A DNA stretch of 6,081 nucleotides, taken from NCBI GenBank assembly GCA_034437715.1, contig DAOTTR010000461.1, forward strand, positions 1 through 6,081, read 5' to 3'. Below, one piece after another: positions 1-5,252 of this stretch (positions are counted from its first letter, which is position 1; every line of letters begins with the position of its first letter). The stretch is from JAHBVH01 sp034437715 (GTDB lineage Bacteria; Chloroflexota; Anaerolineae; Caldilineales; Caldilineaceae). Both the position numbers and the translations under genes were made by a program. The notes beneath the pieces are model-generated. The model was not told the origin of the DNA. It worked only from the letters and a program-made list of their open reading frames with translations, and made no database searches.

Positions 1-15
1 TTCTTAAAAAGCTTA

Positions 16-81
16 GTCACGAATGAACCGAATAAACCGAATTTTTCCTTGACCATTCGTGAAATTTGCGCAATTCGTGAC
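16..81. repeat. Two inverted arrays of 9-bp units (ATTCGnnnn)
   Basis: Read on the plus strand, 55-81 is three 9-mers: ATTCGTGAA, ATTTGCGCA, ATTCGTGAC. Read on the minus strand, 42-16 is also three 9-mers: ATTCGGTTT, ATTCGGTTC, ATTCGTGAC. The arrays point away from each other across a 12-nt spacer (43-54), and each ends in the same ATTCGTGAC. The stretch is A+T-rich and has no plausible gene. It lies beyond the terminator of the two-component operon, so it belongs to the neighbouring intergenic region. The periodicity is seen directly; its function and family are unknown. Confidence 0.7.
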
Positions 82-155
82 CGGTAGTTTTTACAAAGAC
101 TTTCTCACTTTTACTTATATTTGCTGGTTGTTACGTTTGCTGGCCTCACTTTACC

Positions 156-189
156 AATAAAAAAGACCCGACGCATCGATCGTCGGGTC
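156..189 (-). terminator. Intrinsic terminator of the kinase-regulator operon
   Basis: A perfect 9-bp GC-rich stem, GACCCGACG (165-173) with CGTCGGGTC (181-189), encloses a 7-nt loop. On the minus strand the stem is followed at once by six T residues (159-164 read in reverse) and then ATTGG. This is the standard rho-independent layout. It lies about 75 nt past the stop codon of the response regulator, so it ends that transcript. There is no matching T tract on the plus-strand side, so it works in one direction. Confidence 0.9.
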
Positions 190-264
190 GGGATATGCGC
201 TGTACAAAAGATCAGCCAGCACAAGGTGGTTGTGAAACTACAGTATTGATATCAGATATTGGTG

Positions 265-897
265 TCAGGTCAGCAGGTTGCGCTGGCGGGCGAGGGCAAC
301 GGCTTCGGTGCGATTGGTGGCACCCAGCTTGCCCATGATGGCGCTGACATGAAACTTGACCGTGCGCTCGGTGATGACCAGGCGTTCGGCAATTTCTTTG
401 TTGGGTAGCCCCTGGGCGATCAATGCTAGCACTTCCTGTTCGCGTGCAGTCAGGCTTTCGGGCACGGGTTGGGTGAGCCGGTTGAGCAGTTTCGAGGCGA
501 TCACCGGTTGCAGCAGCGAACCGCCGCTATATACCACGCGGATGGCATTGAAGAGTTCGGCGCGCGGCGCGCCTTTCAGCAGATAGCCTTTGGCCCCGGC
601 GCGCACCGCTTCCACAATGCGGTCATCGGTGTCAAAGGCGGTAAAGATAAGCGCACGCACCGTCGCGCCCAGGTGCAGCAGTTGACGCAGTGTTTCGACG
701 CCGTCGCCCTGGGGCATCTCCAGATCGAGCAACAAAATATCCGGGGCCAACGCCGCCACTTTTTGCAAGGTTTGCGCACCCGTCTCTGCTTCCCCCACAA
801 CTTGGAAATCGGGTTGGGTACTCAATACGGCGCGTAGGCCATCGCGCACAATTGGATGATCATCGGCCAACAAAATACGAATGATTGGTGAATCCAT
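265..897 (-). CDS. NarL/FixJ-family response regulator
   Basis: A 210-residue cytoplasmic DNA-binding regulator. Residues 5-120 form the receiver domain: acidic pair D12/D13, phosphoacceptor D58 in LLLDLEMPQGDG, T86 and K108 (GYLLKG) in the usual places. Residues 148-208 form a LuxR-type helix-turn-helix (LTAREQEVL, then NKEIAERL and RTVKFHVS). Length is normal for the family. The start at 897 was chosen because MDSPIIRILLADDHP fits the receiver N-terminus; an earlier in-frame ATG at 939 would add 14 unrelated residues lying inside the upstream hairpin. It lies 93 nt downstream of the histidine kinase on the same strand and is almost certainly its partner. By family, phosphorylation promotes dimerisation and promoter binding. 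Target genes cannot be read from this window. Confidence 0.95.
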   Translation of the reverse strand: MDSPIIRILLADDHPIVRDGLRAVLSTQPDFQVVGEAETGAQTLQKVAALAPDILLLDLEMPQGDGVETLRQLLHLGATVRALIFTAFDTDDRIVEAVRAGAKGYLLKGAPRAELFNAIRVVYSGGSLLQPVIASKLLNRLTQPVPESLTAREQEVLALIAQGLPNKEIAERLVITERTVKFHVSAIMGKLGATNRTEAVALARQRNLLT

Positions 898-928
898 TAC
901 AACCCCGCGTCTACTCCAGATCACCCTT

Positions 929-980
929 ACGCGTGGCACAAATTCGCTTGTCTAAAATTACATGAATTTATGTCACGCGT
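929..980 (-). other. Imperfect hairpin in the kinase-regulator spacer
   Basis: Nested inverted repeats fill the 93-nt spacer: ACGCGTG (929-935) with CACGCGT (974-980), CA with TG next to it, and AAATTC (940-945) with GAATTT (964-969). Together they give about 15 bp broken by small internal loops, with an 18-nt apical loop. CCCTTA (924-929) and TAAGGG (994-999) could extend it over the kinase stop codon. No T tract follows, so it is not a standard terminator. It could set mRNA processing or the kinase-to-regulator ratio, or be a DNA operator; the role is inference. Confidence 0.5.
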
Positions 981-990
981 ACATAGTTTG

Positions 991-2118
991 TTATAAGGGT
1001 ACGGTTACTGCAACTTTGGTGCCCGCACCTGCTGCACTTTCAATTGCCAATTGACCACCCAACAGGCGTACCCGTTCATTGATCCCTGTCAATCCATAGC
1101 GGTCGTGGGTCACTTGATCCGGCTCAAAGCCGCGTCCATTGTCTTGCACGATCAGTTGGATGGCTGCTGGTGTACAGATCAGGTGAATGGTGGCTTGCGT
1201 AGCCTGGGCATGGGTATAAATATTGGTTAGCGCTTCCTGGGCAATACGATAGAGTCCTGTTTCGATGGCCGCGGGCAAAGGATGATGTCCGCCGACGGCG
1301 TGCAGAGTAAGCGCAAGCGAATGTTTGGTCAGCGTCTCCTGGACCAACTCTTGTAGGGCCTCGGCCAGGGTGCGTCCTTCGAGCGGTGTCGCCCGCAGAT
1401 CCAGCACCGAACGCCGCGCCTCGATCAAGTTGCTGCGCGTCAGTTGCAAAGCTTGTTGCACCACATGGCGAATGCGTTCGGGCTGGGTCGCCGTTTCCAG
1501 CAGTGCATCGGCGGTTTCGAGCTGAAGGGCAATCGCCGACAGGCCCTGCGCCAGTGTATCGTGGATTTCGCGCGCCAGACGATTGCGTTCCTCGACTGCG
1601 CCGACTTGGGCGCGGTGGGTAAAGAGGCGTGCCCGTTCAATGGCAATACTGAGCAGATCGCCCACGGTGTAGAGCAGACGCAGATCATCAGCCGACAATT
1701 CGCGCCAATCCTGGCTGGCCAGGTTGAGCACGCCCAATTCTTTGCCATGGGCATAGAGCGGAATGCTGGCATGGTAGCGCAAGCCATCGGTCCCTTTGAT
1801 CAGGTTTTTGAGCCGCGTACAGGTGATCACATCAATATTGGCTGCCCCTTCCAGATCACCCCCTTCATACGATTCGAGGCAAAGGCACCAGCCTTCCATG
1901 CGCGCCGGATTGTTGGCCAGCGCCGGTGGCAGATTCTGGGACGCCGCAAGGTAGAAGGCATCGGTCCGCTCATTGCGCAACCAGATCCAGCCCGTATGCA
2001 GATCGAGCAGCGCAGCGACCTGGGCCAAGGTTGTCTGCAACGCCTCGTCAAGATCGATAGAGCGGTTCAACGCCTGGGCAATTTCATTGAGAATCACCAA
2101 TTCACGGTCACTGCGCAT
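991..2118 (-). CDS. Soluble GAF-domain sensor histidine kinase (HisKA_3 type)
   Basis: A 375-residue kinase of the NarX/DegS/LiaS class. Residues 10-165 form a GAF sensor domain. Residues 174-240 form the HisKA_3 dimerisation helix with phosphoacceptor H186 in REIHDTLAQG. Residues 285-375 form the HATPase domain, with an N box around N299 (EALTNIYTHA), a G box DNGRGF at 326-331 and YGLTGINERVRLLGG at 341-355. There is no transmembrane segment or signal peptide, so it should sense a cytoplasmic cue. The GAF domain holds C78, C80 and C100, a possible metal, cluster or redox site. The start ATG has GGGGTGA a few bases upstream. It is first in an operon with the response regulator, which it probably phosphorylates. 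The ligand is unknown. A 192-bp inverted-repeat element lies 37 nt upstream of the start. Confidence 0.93.
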   Translation of the reverse strand: MRSDRELVILNEIAQALNRSIDLDEALQTTLAQVAALLDLHTGWIWLRNERTDAFYLAASQNLPPALANNPARMEGWCLCLESYEGGDLEGAANIDVITCTRLKNLIKGTDGLRYHASIPLYAHGKELGVLNLASQDWRELSADDLRLLYTVGDLLSIAIERARLFTHRAQVGAVEERNRLAREIHDTLAQGLSAIALQLETADALLETATQPERIRHVVQQALQLTRSNLIEARRSVLDLRATPLEGRTLAEALQELVQETLTKHSLALTLHAVGGHHPLPAAIETGLYRIAQEALTNIYTHAQATQATIHLICTPAAIQLIVQDNGRGFEPDQVTHDRYGLTGINERVRLLGGQLAIESAAGAGTKVAVTVPL

Positions 2119-2133
2119 GTGTCACCCCACAAC

Positions 2134-2164
2134 ATTTTACAGCTGATTAGTGGACCGTAGTAAA
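2134..2164 (-). promoter_or_regulatory. Possible promoter of the kinase gene
   Basis: Read on the minus strand there is TAAAAT (2139-2134) preceded, 19 nt upstream, by TTTACT (2164-2159). The TTTACT lies inside the terminal inverted repeat of the neighbouring element, so the element edge may supply the -35 region. Transcription would start about 9 nt before the ATG, leaving just enough room for GGGGTGA. The long spacer and partial matches make this a weak call. Confidence 0.25.
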
Positions 2165-2347
2165 GACTTTAGGAATCCAGACTGTTTAATACCAGGAAGT
2201 TGTCATGCCCGCGAAGGCGGGAATCTAGGGTTGACAAGAGTGGATACCTGCCTTCGCAGATATGACAATTTCGTAAGTCTGTTGGTTTATTTAGTCTTCG
2301 TTCCTTAATCTTTGTCTGATTTGGGAAAGACTAAAGTCTTTACTACG
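2156..2347. mobile_element. 192-bp element with 17-bp perfect terminal inverted repeats (MITE-like)
   Basis: The left end CGTAGTAAAGACTTTAG (2156-2172) is the exact reverse complement of the right end CTAAAGTCTTTACTACG (2331-2347). The inside has no open reading frame of note. It contains two opposed REP-like palindromes (2200-2268) and a further 9-bp inverted repeat, TTTAGTCTT (2290-2298) with AAGACTAAA (2327-2335). The element lies between the binding-protein stop and the kinase start and breaks no gene. Small size, matching ends and no coding capacity fit a non-autonomous miniature transposon. No target-site duplication longer than the CG dinucleotide is visible, so a non-transposing folded repeat is the alternative. 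Confidence 0.6.
2200..2268. repeat. Opposed pair of REP-like palindromes
   Basis: The left copy (2200-2227) runs TTGTCATGCCCGCGAAGGCG and continues GGAATCTA; its core is a hairpin CCCGC-GAAG-GCGGG (2208-2221). The right copy (2268-2241, minus strand) reads TTGTCATATCTGCGAAGGCA then GGTATCCA, with a weaker core, CTGC/GCAG. The two match at most positions and face each other across 13 nt, so the pair can also fold as one long stem. The core resembles the CCCGCGAAGGCGGGAATC palindrome repeated in many bacterial genomes (from memory, not a search). Confidence 0.65.
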
Positions 2348-2371
2348 CTAGGTTAGCTGTACTTACCTGGC

Positions 2372-3178
2372 TCAATCCACAAACCAGCGCGCTTCTAGAT
2401 CTGCCAGCCCACCGGTTGCCTGCAAGGTTGTCAATTGTTGGGCCACGGCGGCGTGCAGTTCATAGGCTGTGGTGGGCATGGCGATCACAAAGGGATTGCT
2501 CTCTAGGACAGGACCAACGGCCACCAATGCTGCACCATTGACTTGGGCCATGCGCAAGGTGACATTGTCGATGAGAATTGCATCGACTGTCTGTGCCTCG
2601 ACCAATGCGCGAATTGTTGCTGCTGGCGTGTCAAAGGGTTGCAGTTGCAGCGTGGGGGTAGTCGTGTGCAGCCGCCGCCCTACCTGATCGCCCATACTGC
2701 CCCATTCGACCCCCACGGTCTGATTGACTAAATCTTCTATCCCCTGAATGCCGATCTCTGGCCGCGTGGCGAGAAAGATCCCGCTTTCAAAATAGGGTGC
2801 AGAATAGGTGATATCCTGGGTCATGCGCTCGTCAAAGGGCAAGGCGCTGATCACACTATCGATCTGCCCGGTCTGTAACGCGTCGAGCAAACTATCAAAG
2901 CCGATGGGCACCAGTTCGACTCGGAGGCCCCAGGCTGTGGCGATTTGCTCGGCCAGCGCCACATCAAACCCCGCGGGCTGGCCCGCGGGGTTCAGGGATT
3001 CGAAGGGGGGAAAGCTGGGGTCCATGCCCACCCGCCAGACGCCGTTGGTTTGCATGGTACGCCAGGTATTGTCGCGGCGCAGCAGGCGAATGCTATCGGG
3101 AAAGAGCCACATGGCCAGGAACGCAACAAAGGCAATGAGCACGAAGGCCAGCCCCAGCCAGCGCCAGTTCTTGTTCAT
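2372..3178 (-). CDS. Membrane-anchored family 3 solute-binding protein
   Basis: A 268-residue protein of the SBP_bac_3 type (polar amino-acid or similar small-ligand binding). Residues 8-26 form one hydrophobic segment after a short basic N-terminus. There is no lipobox cysteine, so it is either a cleaved signal peptide or, more likely, a membrane anchor. The binding fold follows: VGMDPSFPPFE (50-60), GFDVALAEQIA (70-80), the opening-lobe ALPFDERMTQDITYSAPYF (112-130) with R118 where the family usually holds the ligand carboxylate, and VDAILIDN (198-205) with D204. Its ATG overlaps the glycosidase stop as ATGA, with AAGGGA upstream, so translation is coupled. No permease or ATPase gene lies in the window; it may serve a distant transporter or act as a sensor. 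The ligand cannot be named. Confidence 0.88.
   Translation of the reverse strand: MNKNWRWLGLAFVLIAFVAFLAMWLFPDSIRLLRRDNTWRTMQTNGVWRVGMDPSFPPFESLNPAGQPAGFDVALAEQIATAWGLRVELVPIGFDSLLDALQTGQIDSVISALPFDERMTQDITYSAPYFESGIFLATRPEIGIQGIEDLVNQTVGVEWGSMGDQVGRRLHTTTPTLQLQPFDTPAATIRALVEAQTVDAILIDNVTLRMAQVNGAALVAVGPVLESNPFVIAMPTTAYELHAAVAQQLTTLQATGGLADLEARWFVD
2967..2992. repeat. Perfect 12-bp-arm palindrome inside the binding-protein gene
   Basis: AACCCCGCGGGC (2967-2978) and GCCCGCGGGGTT (2981-2992) are exact reverse complements separated by TG. The palindrome encodes residues 63-70 (NPAGQPAG), the turn before the conserved GFDVALAEQ strand. The encoded turn is normal for the family, so this may be chance from a repeated PAG codon run, but as RNA it would be a very stable hairpin about 190 nt into the gene. 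Confidence 0.8.
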
Positions 3179-4338
3179 GGCGATTTCCCTTCGGCATAGC
3201 GCTGCACCTCCAGATAGAGCGGTTTGGGCTCAAAGTCGGTGCGCACAAAGGTGTAGTAATCTTGGTAGCTCTTGGCATCCCACGGATAGCGAAAGGCCCA
3301 CAGGCCCACAGCTTGTAGCCAGGGCCACTCGGTTGCGGCTAGTTCGTAGGCGCGCAGGGTGTAGGCAATGCGTTGACTGGGGCGCACGGCGCGCGTCCAG
3401 CGTGGATGGTCATTCCAGCCACCCTCGGTAATCATGGCGTCTTTGTCACCGTCGCCATTTTCTACCATGATCGCCCGTAGCAATTCAGAACGCCGAAAAT
3501 TGACCACATCCGCGGCCGGGGCTTCGTCGGGGTCCGAATACCAGCCATAGGCATGAATCGATAATAGATCAAAATAATCGGCGGCACCAGCGTCATACAT
3601 GCGCTGGAGAAAGATCAAGTCATTCATGCCATCGGCGCTGCCGGGCGGGGCCAAGGTGGGGGCCAAGGCACCGGCCAACACTTGGATCGCTGGGTTGGCC
3701 GCTTTGATTGCGGGATAGACCGCGCGCAACATGGCCACATACTTTTCCGGCGACACGGGCTGGTAGCCCCATTCCAGACTTAAGTTGGGTTCATTCCAGA
3801 TGATCACATACTCAACCTTGCCAGCGTAGCGTTTGACAAATTCGGCGGCAAAGTTGGCAAAGGCGGGAAACTGGTCTTCGGCTAGGTATAGCGGCGTGCT
3901 ATCTTTGGGGCGCGCCCATTCGGGCACAAAGCCCAGACGCGCAATCACCGTCAACCCTTGGCGGTTCGCGTGCTCGATCACCAGATCGTGGTGTGACCAA
4001 TCATAGCGGCCAGGGCTGGGCTCGGCATAGGCCCAGGGAAAATATTCGACAATCCAGGGCGCACCCATTGCGCGCACCATTTCCAGCGTGCGCTTGATCT
4101 TCCATGGCTCAACCTCGTCGGTCAAGCGCGTGTGCACGCCAATTTTGGAATTGATCGTCACCACCGTCTGTTGGGGGCCCAGCGGGACGCGGGCCGTTCC
4201 ATAGGTGCGCCACAACCATAAGCCACCCCAGATAAGCCCAATCCCCGCGACCAATAGCAACCCTATGCGTATTGCTAACAAGCGACGCGGTCGCTCTACA
4301 GCCGGCCACAGCAATTGGCGTAACCAACGAATGTTCAT
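3175..4338 (-). CDS. Membrane-anchored clan GH-A glycoside hydrolase (GH39/GH5-like)
   Basis: A 387-residue protein. Residues 1-22 are basic, 23-44 form one transmembrane segment, and the rest should lie outside the membrane as a TIM barrel. The barrel signatures are IGVHTRL (66-72), PWIVEYFPWAYAEPSPGRYDW (94-114), acid/base E183 in IIWNEPN, SIHAYGWY (260-267) and the probable nucleophile E305 in MITEGGWND, ending with ALWAF-like LWAFRYPW (346-353). The two glutamates and the WNEP motif mark clan GH-A, retaining mechanism; the family and the sugar are not certain. A start at 4338 gives the anchor directly; the in-frame ATG at 4383 would place the -10 box inside the gene. It is coupled by ATGA overlap to the binding protein. 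By analogy with anchored GH39 enzymes of exopolysaccharide clusters it may trim the cell's own polysaccharide; that is inference. Confidence 0.88.
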   Translation of the reverse strand: MNIRWLRQLLWPAVERPRRLLAIRIGLLLVAGIGLIWGGLWLWRTYGTARVPLGPQQTVVTINSKIGVHTRLTDEVEPWKIKRTLEMVRAMGAPWIVEYFPWAYAEPSPGRYDWSHHDLVIEHANRQGLTVIARLGFVPEWARPKDSTPLYLAEDQFPAFANFAAEFVKRYAGKVEYVIIWNEPNLSLEWGYQPVSPEKYVAMLRAVYPAIKAANPAIQVLAGALAPTLAPPGSADGMNDLIFLQRMYDAGAADYFDLLSIHAYGWYSDPDEAPAADVVNFRRSELLRAIMVENGDGDKDAMITEGGWNDHPRWTRAVRPSQRIAYTLRAYELAATEWPWLQAVGLWAFRYPWDAKSYQDYYTFVRTDFEPKPLYLEVQRYAEGKSP

Positions 4339-4344
4339 GGCTGT

Positions 4345-4374
4345 ATTATAGTCAACCAGAGAAGAGATTGGAAA
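4345..4374 (-). promoter_or_regulatory. Promoter of the glycosidase, giving a near-leaderless mRNA
   Basis: The minus strand carries a perfect TATAAT (4350-4345) only 6 nt before the ATG at 4338. A weak -35, TTTCCA (4374-4369), lies 18 nt further up. A start site 6-7 nt past the box falls on or next to the A of the ATG. No Shine-Dalgarno sequence is visible, which agrees with a leaderless transcript. Confidence 0.6.
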
Positions 4375-4398
4375 TGGGAACAAGCGGACAAAGAGATA

Positions 4399-4430
4399 GG
4401 GAGGCTGGGAGGCTGGGAGACAAGGAGACA
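4399..4430. repeat. Four tandem purine-rich 8-bp units
   Basis: The units are GGGAGGCT, GGGAGGCT, GGGAGACA and AGGAGACA, directly abutting. The plus strand is strongly purine-rich. The last units contain GAGACA, the reverse complement of the TGTCTC core of the heptamer array that starts 9 nt later, so the two arrays can pair (for example 4425-4430 with 4440-4445). Confidence 0.75.
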
Positions 4431-4439
4431 GTTACTCTA

Positions 4440-4488
4440 TGTCTCGTGTCTGATGTCTCGCATCTCGTGTCTGATGTCTCGTGTCTGC
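4440..4488. repeat. Seven tandem 7-bp units (TGTCTCG/TGTCTGA)
   Basis: The units in order are TGTCTCG, TGTCTGA, TGTCTCG, CATCTCG, TGTCTGA, TGTCTCG and TGTCTGC. A higher-order repeat of three units gives an exact 19-bp direct repeat at 4442-4460 and 4463-4481. The array lies between the divergent glycosidase and protease promoters. Outside it, GGGAACA (4377-4383) and TGTTCCC (4492-4498) form an inverted pair bracketing both arrays. Confidence 0.85.
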
Positions 4489-4509
4489 CTGTTCCCTGCT
4501 TACCGATTA

Positions 4510-4537
4510 TTGTCTGTTCCCTTACCCATGCTATAAT
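4510..4537 (+). promoter_or_regulatory. Promoter of the M50 protease gene, near-leaderless
   Basis: TTGTCT (4510-4515) and a perfect TATAAT (4532-4537) are separated by 16 nt. The ATG at 4547 begins 9 nt after the box, so the expected 5' leader is only about 2-3 nt. No Shine-Dalgarno sequence is seen before the ATG. The layout mirrors that of the divergent glycosidase gene. Confidence 0.65.
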
Positions 4538-4546
4538 GAAAATCCT

Positions 4547-5248
4547 ATGCTAAACACATTTCGCGCTCGATGGAGTACCCTTACCCGTAATCAGCAGTTG
4601 GTCATTGGGGCCATTGCTGTCTTAGTTTTGTTGGCGTTACTTTTAAATGGCACGTTTAGACCTGAACGTTTGCTTGCGGTAGCGGCAGTGATTTTGGTGG
4701 CGCTGCCCGTCCATGAATTTGCCCACGCGGCAACAGCAGTACGTTTGGGAGACAACACCCCCAAGTGGCAAGGCCGCTATACGCTCAACCCTATGGTCCA
4801 TCTTGATCCGGTTGGAGCCTTGTTGATTTTATTCACAGGCTTTGGTTGGGCGCGACCTGTTCAGTGGAATCCGAGCAATACTAATACAAACCCCAAACTA
4901 GCAACGATCCTGGTTTCGCTAGCGGGGCCGATCAGTAATTTATTGCTGGCAATCTTGGCGTTGATTTTGGTACGGATAGGAATCTTATCTAGTGGATTCT
5001 TGTACAGCTTTGCCACGTCGTTTGCCTTGATCAATGTCATGCTCTTTGTCTTCAACTTGATCCCTGTGCCGCCGCTAGATGGTTCGCATATTTTGTTTGC
5101 CCTCTGGCCAGGAATGAATTATCAGATCCGTACCATTCTTAATCAATATGGCTTTTTGATTCTCTTCGCGCTCATCTGGATCGCCGGTTGGGTGATTCAG
5201 GTGCCGGTGCAAATCATTTTGTGGCTTTTGACAACGATCATTCTATAA
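4547..5248 (+). CDS. M50 family site-2-protease-like membrane metallopeptidase
   Basis: A 233-residue integral membrane protein, the compact M50B type without a PDZ domain. Hydrophobic segments lie near 17-34, 42-62, 86-100, 119-143, 152-175 and 202-231. The zinc site is HEFAH at 56-60 (H56, H60, catalytic E57) inside a membrane segment, with the third ligand D178 in NLIPVPPLDGSHIL (170-183). LNPMVHLDPVGALL (80-93), FGWARPVQWNP (99-109) and SLAGPISNLLLA (124-135) are typical of the family. These enzymes cut substrates within the membrane, often releasing regulators; the substrate here is unknown. The start at 4547 was chosen because MLNTFRARW leads straight into the first segment and follows a TATAAT box; a GTG at 4481 would run through the repeat array and promoter. 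The HD gene follows after 4 nt. Confidence 0.93.
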   Translation: MLNTFRARWSTLTRNQQLVIGAIAVLVLLALLLNGTFRPERLLAVAAVILVALPVHEFAHAATAVRLGDNTPKWQGRYTLNPMVHLDPVGALLILFTGFGWARPVQWNPSNTNTNPKLATILVSLAGPISNLLLAILALILVRIGILSSGFLYSFATSFALINVMLFVFNLIPVPPLDGSHILFALWPGMNYQIRTILNQYGFLILFALIWIAGWVIQVPVQIILWLLTTIIL

Positions 5249-5252
5249 CGTT

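Noticed and set aside
265..939. Earlier ATG at 939 for the response regulator
   Set aside because: It adds 14 residues without receiver-domain character and lies within the spacer hairpin; the start at 897 gives a standard N-terminus.
1444..2160. Long plus-strand open frame of 238 codons antisense to the kinase gene
   Set aside because: It mirrors a well-supported kinase reading frame; the translation shows no domain, and such shadows are common in codon-biased genes.
2290..2335. Terminator for the glycosidase-binding protein operon
   Set aside because: A 9-bp stem is present, but the minus strand continues TAAACC with no T tract; the pairing is better explained as part of the bounded element.
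4440..4488. CRISPR array
   Set aside because: The units are 7 bp, contiguous and without spacers; no cas gene is present.
4481..4546. GTG start at 4481 for the M50 protease
   Set aside because: The extra 22 residues would be encoded by repeat array and promoter sequence, including the TATAAT box, and look unlike a membrane-protein N-terminus.
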